A stretch of 59,286 bases of DNA from positions 1 through 59,286 of the forward strand of contig JAVKFY010000049.1 in the NCBI GenBank assembly GCA_040223615.1, given 5' to 3'. Positions 23,354-31,889 of the stretch are shown piece after piece (position 1 is the stretch's first letter; every line of letters begins with the position of its first letter). The position numbers were made by a program, and so were the translations under genes. This DNA comes from JAVKFY01 sp040223615 (GTDB lineage: Bacteria; Pseudomonadota; Alphaproteobacteria; GCA-2731375). The notes under the pieces are model-generated. The model ran no database searches and was not told the origin of the DNA. It worked only from the letters and a program-made list of their open reading frames with translations.

Positions 23354-24805
23354 TCAAGCCGCGTCGATCAGCTCAGCCAGGAGCTCGATGCCGGGTTCGA
23401 TGCGCTCCTCCGGAATCGACGAGAAGCCGAGGCGGAAGCAGTTGCGCGGGCAGGGCTGGCCGATGAAGTGCACCTCGCCGGGTTCGATCAGCACGCCGCG
23501 CTTGAGCGCCTCGGTCGCCAGTTCGCTGGCGTCCAGGCCGGCCGGACCCTCGACCCAGTAGCTGGAGCCGCCGAAGGCCGGGGTGCGCGCCGTCCTGGGC
23601 AGATGCCGTGCCAGCGCCCGGCCCAGCACTTCCCAGCGCCGCCGGTAGATGCGGTGCAGCCGGGCCAGCAGGCTGTCATAGTGGCCGCCGGCAAGGAACA
23701 GCGCCAGGCAGCGCTGGTTGTTGGCCGGTGGGTGCCGGTACATCAGCCGGCGCAGCTGTCGCGCCTCGTCGATCAGCGGCGCTGGCCCGACCAGGTAGCC
23801 GAGCCGCAATCCGGGCGCGAGGTACTTGGAAAGACTGCCGACGTAGAGCACGCGGCCGGCACCATCGAGCGATTTCAGCGCCGGCGTCGGCTCGCCGACA
23901 TAGTTCATCTCGCCTTCGTAGTCGTCCTCGATGATCGCCACGTCGCGCGCCGCCGCCAGCCGCAGCAGCGATTGCCGGCGCGCCATCGACAGCGTCACCG
24001 TGGTTGGCGACTGGTGGCTCGGCGTGACGTAGAGGTAGTCGGCCGCCGCCGGCACCGCGTCCAGCACCAGCCCGCCGGGATCGACCGGCACCGGCGCCAG
24101 CCGTGCGCCGCGCAGCCCGAAGATGTTGCGTGCGTCGACATAGCCCGGTTCTTCCATGGCCACCGTGGTCTTCGCGGTCATCAGCAGCGAGGCCAGCAGC
24201 CACAGCGCGTTCTGCGCGCCCATGGTGATCAGGATCTCGTCCGGCCGCGCCAGCACGCCACGCCGCGGCAGCACCCGCGCCCTGAGCTGCTCGATCAGCA
24301 GCGGGTCGTCGGCGGTGATGTGGTCGGCCGACCATTCGTCGACCGCCGAACGCGCCAGCGCCTGCCGCGAACAGTCGCGCCACGCCGCCAGCGGGAACAG
24401 CGACGGGTCGACCTGACCGTAGATGAAGTTGTACGGCACCGTGCGCCAGTCGGCCGGCTTGGCGATGTTGCGCTGGTCCGAAGGGTGCCGCGCCAGCCGC
24501 CGGTTCCAGTCGATCTCCGGCTCGGCTGGCAGTGGCGCGGGCCGCGCCGCCGGCGCCACCTGGTCGGCGACGAAGTAGCCGGAGCGTTCGCGGCTGACCA
24601 GGAAACCCTGCTCGACCAGGCGCTGGTAGGTCAGCACCACGGTGTTGCGCGCGATGCCGAGCTGGCTCGCCAGCCGCCGCGACGATGGGATCGGCGAGCC
24701 CGACGGCAACTGGCCGTCCAGCACCGCGGCGACGATCTGGTTCTGCAACTGCGCCTGCAGGCTGGCCCCGTCGGCCGGCTCAAGATGAAACAGGAAGTCG
24801 CGCAT
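23354..24805 (-). CDS. MocR/PdxR-type GntR regulator with aminotransferase-like domain
   Basis: A 483-residue fusion. An N-terminal winged helix (~10-75: LQNQIVAAVLDGQLPSGSPI, PSSRRLASQLGIARNTV) is followed by a fold-type I PLP domain with IIEDDYEGE and the PLP Lys in YVGSLSKYLAPGLRLGYLVG. MocR proteins sense PLP or an amino-compound and often activate a divergent gene. Here the divergent gene is a PLP-dependent decarboxylase whose ATG lies 105 bases away, so regulation of it is the natural inference. ATG 24805 fits the family start; an ATG 12 codons upstream also exists. It ends 1 base from the FecR gene stop. Confidence 0.9.
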   Translation of the reverse strand: MRDFLFHLEPADGASLQAQLQNQIVAAVLDGQLPSGSPIPSSRRLASQLGIARNTVVLTYQRLVEQGFLVSRERSGYFVADQVAPAARPAPLPAEPEIDWNRRLARHPSDQRNIAKPADWRTVPYNFIYGQVDPSLFPLAAWRDCSRQALARSAVDEWSADHITADDPLLIEQLRARVLPRRGVLARPDEILITMGAQNALWLLASLLMTAKTTVAMEEPGYVDARNIFGLRGARLAPVPVDPGGLVLDAVPAAADYLYVTPSHQSPTTVTLSMARRQSLLRLAAARDVAIIEDDYEGEMNYVGEPTPALKSLDGAGRVLYVGSLSKYLAPGLRLGYLVGPAPLIDEARQLRRLMYRHPPANNQRCLALFLAGGHYDSLLARLHRIYRRRWEVLGRALARHLPRTARTPAFGGSSYWVEGPAGLDASELATEALKRGVLIEPGEVHFIGQPCPRNCFRLGFSSIPEERIEPGIELLAELIDAA

Positions 24806-24910
24806 GAGCGAAATCGTCCCACGGCTCGCCGACCGCTTCAATGCCGGCTAGATTGCGCCGCAGGTCGCCCCTGTCCGCGACCATCTGGCCGAGACCGGGG
24901 AAGCCACCGC

Positions 24911-26335
24911 ATGAGCCTCGACAACAAGCAGTTCCGCCGGCACGCGCATGAACTGGTCGACTGGATCGCCGATTATCTCGACAACGTCGCCGACTATCCC
25001 GCCAAGGCGCAGGTCAAGCCGGGCGAGATCGCCGCCAGGCTGCCCGAGGCGCCGCCGGAGACGGCCGAGCCGATGGACGCGATCCTGGCCGACTTCCGCC
25101 GCGACATCCTGCCCGGCATGACGCACTGGCAGCATCCCAGCTTCTTCGCCTACTTCCCGGCCAACAACAGCTACGAGTCGATCCTGGGCGAGCTGCTGGG
25201 CGCGGCGATGGGCGCGCAGGGCATGATCTGGGAGACCTCGCCGGCGGTCACCGAGCTTGAAACCCGGGTCATGCAGTGGCTGGCGCAACTGCTCGGCCTG
25301 GGCGAGGGCTGGTCCGGCGTGATCCAGGACAGCGCCTCCTCGGCCACACTGTGCGCGCTGCTCACCGCGCGCGAACGCGCTACCGGCTATGCGGTCAACG
25401 AGGCGGGGCTGCAGGCGCAAGACCGGCCGCTCACCGTCTACTGCTCCGCCGAGACCCATTCCTCGATCGAGAAGGGCGCCAAGATCGCCGGCTTCGGCCG
25501 CGCCAACCTGCGCCAGATCGCCGCCGACGACAGCTACGCCATGCGCATCGAACTGCTGCGCGAGGCGATCGACGCCGACATCGCCGCCGGGGCCAGGCCG
25601 GCCATCGTCATCGCCACCCTGGGCACCACCGGCGCCGGCGGCTTCGACGACCTGCGCGCCATCGGCGAGATATGCCGGACGCACGACATCTTCCTGCACG
25701 TCGACGCCGCCTGGGCCGGCAGCGCGTGCGTGCTCCCCGATCAACGCTGGATGCTGGACGGGATCGAGTTCGCCGACAGCTTCGTGTTCAACCCGCACAA
25801 GTGGCTGTTCACCAATTTCGACTGCACCGCCTACTTCGTGCGCGAGCCCGACGCGCTGATCGGGACGCTCACCATCATGCGCGACTACCTGGCGCACCGC
25901 GAGATGGGCCAGGCGATCGACTACCGCGACTGGCAAGTGCCGCTGGGCCGGCGCTTCCGCGCGCTGAAGCTCTGGTTCGTGCTGCGCGGCTTCGGTGCCG
26001 AGGGCCTGCGCCAGCGCATCGGCGACCACATCCGTTGGGCACAAGACCTCGCGAAACAGATCAAGGCCTCGGAAGATTTCGTGCTGGAAGGGCCGAACCG
26101 CCTGGCCCTGATAGGCCTGCGCCATGCCCCGCCCGGCACCGACCTGGAAACCCAGAACGACCTCAACCGCCGCCTCGCCGAGGCCCTGAACGACGACGGC
26201 CGCCTCTACCTCACCCCCGGCAACTTCAAGGGCCGCGCCGGCCTCCGCCTCTCCATCGGCCAGACCAACACCACGGCGGACGACGTGCAGCGGGCATGGT
26301 CGCTGATCCAGGAGATGGCGCGGGCGTTGAAATGA
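24911..26335 (+). CDS. Aromatic-L-amino-acid-type PLP decarboxylase
   Basis: A 474-residue group II decarboxylase. It has THWQHPSFFAYFPANNSYES, MGAQGMIWETSPAVTELET, the His stacking on PLP in CSAETHSSIEKGAKIAG, LHVDAAWAGSACVLPD (Asp binding the pyridine N), and the PLP-Lys in VFNPHKWLFTNFDCTA. Members convert aromatic L-amino acids (Trp, Tyr, Dopa, Phe) to amines, and the exact substrate cannot be assigned. Start ATG with GGGGAAG upstream; the preceding open frame belongs to antisense of the regulator. It is expected to be controlled by the divergent MocR. Confidence 0.92.
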   Translation: MSLDNKQFRRHAHELVDWIADYLDNVADYPAKAQVKPGEIAARLPEAPPETAEPMDAILADFRRDILPGMTHWQHPSFFAYFPANNSYESILGELLGAAMGAQGMIWETSPAVTELETRVMQWLAQLLGLGEGWSGVIQDSASSATLCALLTARERATGYAVNEAGLQAQDRPLTVYCSAETHSSIEKGAKIAGFGRANLRQIAADDSYAMRIELLREAIDADIAAGARPAIVIATLGTTGAGGFDDLRAIGEICRTHDIFLHVDAAWAGSACVLPDQRWMLDGIEFADSFVFNPHKWLFTNFDCTAYFVREPDALIGTLTIMRDYLAHREMGQAIDYRDWQVPLGRRFRALKLWFVLRGFGAEGLRQRIGDHIRWAQDLAKQIKASEDFVLEGPNRLALIGLRHAPPGTDLETQNDLNRRLAEALNDDGRLYLTPGNFKGRAGLRLSIGQTNTTADDVQRAWSLIQEMARALK

Positions 26336-26342
26336 GATCGCC

Positions 26343-26720
26343 GGGTCAAGCCCACGGCTGTCCGGTTAAGCTCTGGCGGGACCAACAACACGCGTCATGC
26401 CAGCGCAGGCTGGCATCCAGGCAACGTTGATATGGGCACGCGGAGCCGCGGAGAACGCGGAGTTGCTGGGATCGGCGCTCCGCGACTCCCTTGCCGAGCA
26501 AGGCGACCTCAAGGTCGCCTTGGCGGGTTCCGCGAACCCGCCTCGGCAAGCTCCGCGTGAGACCGCCACAGCGGCCGGTCTGGATTCCTGCCTTCGCAGG
26601 AATGACGAGGTTCCTTTGGAAGGGCCGTCCACTCTAACCGTGGGACGGCGCAACCGATTGTTCTCCAAACGCTTCTGATCGTCGCGCGACGCCTTAACCG
26701 GACACCCGTGGGTCAAGCCC
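26343..26720. repeat. Composite structured repeat with terminal inverted repeats
   Basis: The ends 26351-26370 and 26693-26712 are inverted copies (19 of 20 bases, containing CTTAACCGGACA). Inside lie two GTCAT-type hairpins (near 26394-26420 and 26578-26605) and a multi-stem fold. ACGCGGAG 26455-26462 pairs with 26551-26558, and CTTGCCGAG 26490-26498 pairs with 26542-26550. These enclose two perfect hairpins, AAGGCGACC-TCAA-GGTCGCCTT (26500-26521) and GGCGGGTTC-CGC-GAACCCGCC (26522-26542). No credible gene. It could be a non-autonomous mobile repeat, a structured RNA, or both. Confidence 0.7.
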
Positions 26721-26758
26721 AGCGATGACGGGTTCTCAAAGCTATCAATGGGTTTATC

Positions 26759-27062
26759 ATGCCCGGACTTGATCCACGGCTGTCCGGTTAAGCTTGCGGT
26801 GATTGTCCGTTTCCCGATGCTGCTCAGGCGCTTGCGTCGCTTCGGGCGGCACCGGACAGAAAAACCGCAACCGGTTGGTCCAGCTTCTGGACGTGGATGC
26901 CCCGGACAAGCCGGGGCATGACGATGCTACTGATAGACACAAGAAATTCGTCATGGCCCGGCTTGTCCGGGCCATCCACGTCCCTGAGCCTGCAAGAACG
27001 TCGAGGATTGGGCGCAGGTCCGAGCGGGCTTAACCGGACACCCGTGGACTTGATCCGGGCAT
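26759..27062. repeat. ~304-bp dispersed repeat with 34-bp terminal inverted repeats
   Basis: The ends 26759-26792 and 27029-27062 are imperfect 34-base inverted repeats sharing the CTTAACCGGACA core with the neighbouring element. The interior carries a hairpin GCCCCGG-acaag-CCGGGGC near 26899-26917 and GGCCCGG-cttgt-CCGGGCC near 26956-26974, flanked by GTGGAT and ATCCAC, so the two hairpins also pair in an outer stem. The interior clearly resembles 34325-34570. No gene is seen; apparent frames through it are by-products. Confidence 0.75.
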
Positions 27063-27077
27063 CCCTGACAAGCGCCC

Positions 27078-27839
27078 TTAGAACTGCACCCGCCCGGTGA
27101 TCGCGCCGTCGACGACCAGGTTGGCGCCGGTGACGAAGCCGGCGCGCGAGCTGGCCAGGAAGGCGACGGCGGCGGCGATCTCCTCCGGCGTGCCCATGCG
27201 GCCCATCGGGTTGCGCTTGATCATGAAGGCGAAGCGGTCCGGGTCCTCGCGCTTGCACGTGCCCCACACGCCGTCGTCGAAATAGATCGTGCCCGGCGAG
27301 ACCGTGTTCGCCCGCACGCCCTTGGGCGCCAGGTTGGTGGCCAGCAGCGCCATGTAGGTGATCACCGCCGACTTCATCGGGTTGTAGGCGTTGACCGGCG
27401 CGCTGGCCGACACGCCGCTGACCGACGAGATCGCGATCATCGAGCCGGACTCGGACCGCAGCACGTGCGGTTGCGCGGCCTCCATGGTGTTGACCGTGGC
27501 CATCACGTCGGTCTCGAAGCCGGCGCGCCAGGCCTCCACGTCGTTGCGGCTGGCCAGTGCGCTGACATTGGCGACCACGATGTCGAGCCCGCCGAGGTCG
27601 CTTGCGGCCTTGTCGACCCAGACCTTGAGCGCCTCGGGCTCGGCGACGTCGACCACGCTGCCCAGCACCTTCACGCCATGCCGGCCGAGGTCGGCGGCGG
27701 TCTCGGTCACCTGGTCGGCGTTGCGCGCGCAGAAGGCGACGTCGCAGCCCTCCGCCGCCAGCTCGTCGACGATGGCCCGCCCGATGCCGCGGGTGCCGCC
27801 GGTGACCAGCGCCTTCTTGCCCTTCAGGTGCAGGTCCAT
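27078..27839 (-). CDS. SDR-family oxidoreductase, copy 2 of a tandem pair
   Basis: A 253-residue SDR with TGGTRGIG, the unusual VVANVSAL in place of NNAG, a catalytic Ser in AISSVSGVS, and YNPMK as YxxxK. It ends in GANLVVDGAITGRVQF. It is a close paralogue of the SDR directly upstream, with the same length, the same MDL-LKGKKALVTGGTRGIGR start and GRVQF end. Its ATG overlaps that gene's stop (TGATG). It probably acts on a 3-hydroxy or 3-oxo compound in the same pathway as the crotonase at the operon head, with a different substrate or direction, or forms a heteromer. Confidence 0.88.
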   Translation of the reverse strand: MDLHLKGKKALVTGGTRGIGRAIVDELAAEGCDVAFCARNADQVTETAADLGRHGVKVLGSVVDVAEPEALKVWVDKAASDLGGLDIVVANVSALASRNDVEAWRAGFETDVMATVNTMEAAQPHVLRSESGSMIAISSVSGVSASAPVNAYNPMKSAVITYMALLATNLAPKGVRANTVSPGTIYFDDGVWGTCKREDPDRFAFMIKRNPMGRMGTPEEIAAAVAFLASSRAGFVTGANLVVDGAITGRVQF

Positions 27840-28600
27840 CAGAACTGCACCCGGCCGGTCAGCGCGCCGTCGACCATGATGTTGGCGCCGGTGATGAAGC
27901 TGGCGCACGGGCTGGCGACGAAGGCGACGGCGTTGGCGACTTCCTGCGGCGTGCCCATGCGGCCCAGCGGGTTCGCCGCCAGCGAGCGCTTGAACACCTC
28001 CGGCTGCTCGCGCTCGCGCTGGCCCCACACGCCGTCCTCGAAGTAGATCATCCCCGGCGACACGGTGTTCGAGCGCACGCCCTTCGGCGCCAGGTTGGTC
28101 GCCTGCAGCGCCATGTAGGTGATGATCGCCGACTTGATCGGGTTGTAGGCCCGCATCGGCCCGTTCGCCGACACGCCGGCGGCCGAGGAGATCGCCACCA
28201 GCGCCCCGGCCTTGGACTTCAGGACGTGCGGCAGCGCCGCGTCGATGGTGTTGACGGTGCCCATGATGTCGATGTCGAAGCTGGCCTTCCAGGTCTCCGG
28301 CTTGTTGTCCTGGGCCAACGCCGAGACGTTGGCGACGACGATATCGAGACCGCCGAGCTCGGCCGCCGACTGCGCCACCCAATCGGCCAGCGCGGTTGAG
28401 TCGGCGACATCGATGCCGGCGCCGGTGGCCTTCACGCCGAGCTTGCCGATCGCCTTCACCGCGTCGTCGACCTGGCCGGCGTCGCGGGCGCAGAAGGCGA
28501 CGTCGCAGCCTTCCCGGGCCAGGGTCTCGACGATGGCGCGGCCGATGCCGCGGGTGCCGCCGGTGACCAGCGCCTTCTTGCCCTTGAGTTGCAGGTCCAT
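27839..28600 (-). CDS. SDR-family oxidoreductase, copy 1 of a tandem pair
   Basis: A 253-residue paralogue of the following gene. It has TGGTRGIG, VVANVSALA, AISSAAGVS and YNPIK, and ends in GANIMVDGALTGRVQF. The NVSAL motif replacing NAG is shared by both copies, so the duplication is within one SDR subfamily. It lies 2 bases after the crotonase stop and is surely co-transcribed. Physiological substrate unknown. Confidence 0.88.
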   Translation of the reverse strand: MDLQLKGKKALVTGGTRGIGRAIVETLAREGCDVAFCARDAGQVDDAVKAIGKLGVKATGAGIDVADSTALADWVAQSAAELGGLDIVVANVSALAQDNKPETWKASFDIDIMGTVNTIDAALPHVLKSKAGALVAISSAAGVSANGPMRAYNPIKSAIITYMALQATNLAPKGVRSNTVSPGMIYFEDGVWGQREREQPEVFKRSLAANPLGRMGTPQEVANAVAFVASPCASFITGANIMVDGALTGRVQF

Positions 28601-28602
28601 GG

Positions 28603-29382
28603 TTACTTGCCCTTCCACTGCGGCGGCCGCTTCTCGGCGAACGCCTTCGGTCCCTCGACGAAATCCTCGCTCTCGCGCATCGCCTTCACCGCCGGGTACA
28701 TGGTGGCGTAGGCCTCGCGCAACGTCGGCTGGTCGAAGCCGGCATAGACCGCCTGCTTCGACGCGCGGATCGACATCGGCGAGCATTCCATGATCAGCCC
28801 GGCCCAGCGCCTGGCCGCATCCATCAGGTCGGCGTGCGGCACCACCTCGTTGACGAAGCCGAGTTCCAGGCCTTCCGCCGCCGGCACCCGCCGGCCGGTC
28901 AGGATCATGCCCATCGCCTGCTTCATCGGGATCATGCGCGGCAACCGGTGCACGCCGCCGGCCAGCGCGGCCAGGCCGACACGCGGCTCCGGCAGCGCGA
29001 ACAGCGCCTGCTCCGAGGCGACGATCAGGTCGCAGGCCAGCGCGATCTCGAAACCGCCGCCCATGGCGATGCCGTTGACCGCCGCGATCAGCGGCTTGTC
29101 CAGGTTCCAGCGCGAGGTCAGGCCGGCGAAGCCGCTGTCCGGCCGCGTCACCTTGTTGCCGGCGGCCTGGAACTTCAGGTCGTTGCCGGCGGAGAAGGCG
29201 CGGTCTCCGGCGCCGGTGACGATCGCGACCCACAGGTCCGGGTCGGCGGCGAAATTGTTGAACACCTCGTCCAGCTCGTAGTGCGCCGGCGGATGCAGGG
29301 CGTTCATCACCTCCGGCCGGTTCAGCGTCACGGTCAGCAACGGGCCGTCGCGTTCGACGCGACAGAATTCATAGTTCGCCAT
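28603..29382 (-). CDS. Enoyl-CoA hydratase/isomerase (crotonase) family protein
   Basis: A 259-residue crotonase. FSAGNDLKF and IAMGGGFEIALACDL form the oxyanion hole and carry the first catalytic Glu (FEIA). The second Glu is in LPEPRVGLAALAGG, which supports hydratase-like chemistry. The ATG at 29382 has GGGAGG 5 bases upstream; a TTG lies one codon earlier. It heads an operon with the two SDRs, an arrangement that suits hydration followed by oxidation of an unusual acyl-CoA. Confidence 0.9.
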   Translation of the reverse strand: MANYEFCRVERDGPLLTVTLNRPEVMNALHPPAHYELDEVFNNFAADPDLWVAIVTGAGDRAFSAGNDLKFQAAGNKVTRPDSGFAGLTSRWNLDKPLIAAVNGIAMGGGFEIALACDLIVASEQALFALPEPRVGLAALAGGVHRLPRMIPMKQAMGMILTGRRVPAAEGLELGFVNEVVPHADLMDAARRWAGLIMECSPMSIRASKQAVYAGFDQPTLREAYATMYPAVKAMRESEDFVEGPKAFAEKRPPQWKGK

Positions 29383-29447
29383 CAAGGCCTCCCAAATTCG
29401 CTTGTCGAGGAGAGCCTAGCGGAAGTCGGCCGGGCTTGGGTATGGGC

Positions 29448-30395
29448 TCAGGAGCCGGAGACGACGGTGGTGTTCTGTGCCACCTGGCGCCGGTTCTCGC
29501 GAAGACCGAGATAGGTGGTCGAGGCGACGATCACCCCGGCGCCGATCCAGGTCCACAACGACGGCCATTCGTGGAAGATCAGCAGGCCCAGCGCCGAGGC
29601 CCAGACCAGGCGCAGGAAGTCCAGCGGCAGCACCGCCGTGGCGTCGGCCTGGCGGAACGCCTGTGCGATCGCCCACTGCCCCAGCGTGCCGACCACGCCG
29701 ATGCCGACCAGCCAGCCGGCCTGGCTCCAGGTCGGCGTCTGCCAGAAGAACAGCGCCGGGATCAGCGACAGCGGCGTCACCAGCAGCAAGCCGATGGCGG
29801 TGATCGTGAGCGACGACTCGTCGCGCCCCAATTCCTTGATCGCGGTCAGCGTGCTGGCCCAGGCCAGCGACGAGATCAGCACCAGCACGGCGCCGAAGGT
29901 GATCGTCTCGATGCCGGGCCGCAGGATGATCACCGTGCCGGCGAAGCCGACCAGCAGGGCGATGATACGGGCCCGCCCGACCTTCTCGCCGAGCAGCACG
30001 ATGGCCAGCAGCGCGGTGAACAGCGGCGCGGTGAAGTTCAGCGCCGTCACCAGGGCCAGCGGCGCCAGCGACAGGGCCGTGTACAGCGTCAGCATCGCCA
30101 CCAGGGTGGAGGCGGCGCGGATCACGTGCAGCCCCGGCCGGCCGGTCTTCAGCACCGCCATGCCGCCGCGCAACAGCAGCGGCGACAGCATCAGCACCCC
30201 GACCAGGTTGCGGAAGAAGGCGATCTCGACCGGATGCAGTTCGGTCGCGAGGCCGCGGATCATCGCTGCCATGACCGCCGCGCACAGCGTTGCGAACACC
30301 ATCAGCGCGACCGCCGGCAGCACTTTCGGCAAAGGCTGCTCGCCCTCGGTCGTGGACGAATCGGTCTCGGTCACCAGCGATACCCTGCGCGTCAT
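29448..30395 (-). CDS. EamA/DMT-family transporter
   Basis: A 315-residue ten-helix membrane protein. The EamA halves are recognisable at FFRNLVGVLMLSPLLLRGG with LTLYTALSLAPLALVTALNF and FAGTVIILRPG, and then WAIAQAFRQADATAVLPLDF. It is clearly related to the transporter at 15989-16927, with the same loop motifs. ATG 30395 is chosen by family start; a longer N-terminal frame lacks similarity. A ~30-residue polar N-terminus precedes helix 1. The 225 bases up to the divergent acyl-CoA dehydrogenase show no clear regulatory motif. Confidence 0.85.
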   Translation of the reverse strand: MTRRVSLVTETDSSTTEGEQPLPKVLPAVALMVFATLCAAVMAAMIRGLATELHPVEIAFFRNLVGVLMLSPLLLRGGMAVLKTGRPGLHVIRAASTLVAMLTLYTALSLAPLALVTALNFTAPLFTALLAIVLLGEKVGRARIIALLVGFAGTVIILRPGIETITFGAVLVLISSLAWASTLTAIKELGRDESSLTITAIGLLLVTPLSLIPALFFWQTPTWSQAGWLVGIGVVGTLGQWAIAQAFRQADATAVLPLDFLRLVWASALGLLIFHEWPSLWTWIGAGVIVASTTYLGLRENRRQVAQNTTVVSGS

Positions 30396-30620
30396 CAGCG
30401 GCCGGGCCGTCGCTCTGGCCACGCCCACATTGCCTACGACTGCCCAATGTCGCCGCGACCGCAATAGCTGCAGGCGACCCCCTTATTAGTCGGCGCGCAG
30501 ATTATTCATCTCTGGCGCGCGACGCCACCCTTGTTTGCGCTCATGTCGACCGGCTTGCGGCTTGCCGCTGCGATCGCCGGATCATAGTCTGCCCGACAAC
30601 CACAAAGGCATGTCAGGGCG

Positions 30621-31739
30621 ATGAATTTCGACTTTTCCGACGACCAGAAATTGTTGCGCGATGTGGCGCGGCGGTTCCTGCAGGAACGCGCCGGCGCGCG
30701 CGAGGTGCGCCGCGTGCTGGAGGGCGAGATGCCGTTCCATCGCGAGCTCTGGCAGGGACTGGCGGAGATGGGCTGGCTCGGCACCGCCGTTCCGGAGGAA
30801 TATGGCGGTGCCGGCCAGGGGTACCTGGAGTTGTGCGTGCTGGCCGAAGAGCTCGGCCGCACGGTGGCGCCGACGCCGTTCTCGTCGACCGTGTACTTCG
30901 GTATCGAGGCACTGCTGCTGGCCGGCGGCGCGGAACAGAAGCAGCGCCTGCTGCCGCCGCTGGCCACCGGCGAGACCATCGCCACCCTGGCGCTGGCCGA
31001 GAGCACCAGGGCGCCGACCGAGGCGAACCTGGAGACCATCGTCGCCGACGGCCTCATTCGGGGCCGGAAGACCGCGGTGCCGGACGGCGACGTCGCCGAT
31101 CTGGCGGTGGTCGCGGCGCGCGACGGCGGCGACGGGCCGGTCGGGCTTTACCTGGTCGACCTGAACCAGGCCGAGATCGAGCGGCGCGCGCTGAAGACCG
31201 TCGATCCGACCCGCAGCCACGGCGAGATCGTGTTCAAGGGCGCCGCCGCCGAGCCCCTGGGCGACGGCAAGGACGGCTGGGCGACGCTGACCCGCCTGCT
31301 CGACCGGGCCGCGATCCTGTTCGCCTTCGAGCAGGTCGGCGGCGGCCAGGCGGCACTGGAAATGGCCCGCGAATACGCCATGCAGCGCCACGCCTTCGGC
31401 CGCCCGATCGCCTCCTTCCAGGCGGTCAAGCATAAGCTTGCGGACATGTATGTCGGCGTCGAGCTGGCCCGCAGCCACGCCTATTACGGCGCCTGGGCGC
31501 TGTCGACCGACGCCGCCGAACTGCCGCTGGCCGCCGCCGCGGCCCGGGTCAGCGCCGCCGACGGCTTCTACAACGCGGCCAAGGAGAATATCCAGGTACA
31601 CGGCGGCATGGGGTTCACCTGGGAATTCGACTGCCACCTCTACTACCGCCGCGCCAAGTTGCTGAGCCTGAACCTGGGCAGCCAGCGGCGCTGGAAGGAC
31701 CGCCTCGTGTCGCAACTTGAGGGCCGCAATGCGGCGTGA
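30621..31739 (+). CDS. Acyl-CoA dehydrogenase family protein
   Basis: A 372-residue flavoprotein with the three-part ACAD layout: N-terminal helices (FDFSDDQKLLRDVARRFL, GTAVPEEYGGAG), a middle beta domain (LALAEST, where LTEP/MTEP-type motifs occur), and a C-terminal helical domain (YAMQRHAFGRPIASFQAVKHKLADM, IQVHGGMGFTWEFDCHLYYRRAK). The catalytic Glu would be in or near WEFDCH. It oxidises an acyl-CoA of unknown identity, passing electrons to ETF. Distinct from mcd; related to steroid- or cyclic-acid-degrading ACAD branches at most by general form. Confidence 0.9.
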   Translation: MNFDFSDDQKLLRDVARRFLQERAGAREVRRVLEGEMPFHRELWQGLAEMGWLGTAVPEEYGGAGQGYLELCVLAEELGRTVAPTPFSSTVYFGIEALLLAGGAEQKQRLLPPLATGETIATLALAESTRAPTEANLETIVADGLIRGRKTAVPDGDVADLAVVAARDGGDGPVGLYLVDLNQAEIERRALKTVDPTRSHGEIVFKGAAAEPLGDGKDGWATLTRLLDRAAILFAFEQVGGGQAALEMAREYAMQRHAFGRPIASFQAVKHKLADMYVGVELARSHAYYGAWALSTDAAELPLAAAAARVSAADGFYNAAKENIQVHGGMGFTWEFDCHLYYRRAKLLSLNLGSQRRWKDRLVSQLEGRNAA

Positions 31740-31768
31740 TGCCGTCGCTGCGAATCGGCCCGAAATGG

Positions 31769-31797
31769 TTGCCTTTCGCCGGCGTCGCCGGTATACC
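31769..31797 (+). promoter_or_regulatory. Candidate sigma-70 promoter for rplY-pth-ychF
   Basis: TTGCCT (31769-31774) and TATACC (31792-31797) are separated by exactly 17 bases, upstream of the L25 gene with a ~85-base leader. It fits a housekeeping promoter for a translation-related operon. No experimental support is visible in sequence. Confidence 0.45.
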
Positions 31798-31889
31798 CGC
31801 GCCCTGAGTTTCCAACCTGCCGCCGCAGCGCGAATGGCCCGGTTTTCCGGCCGGGGTTCGCGCACGATGCGCGGCGAGGAGCCGATGAG

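Noticed and set aside
26397..26678. 93-residue frame inside the structured repeat
   Set aside because: Proteins of this type arise from translating dispersed hairpin repeats; the stems explain the sequence better than coding.
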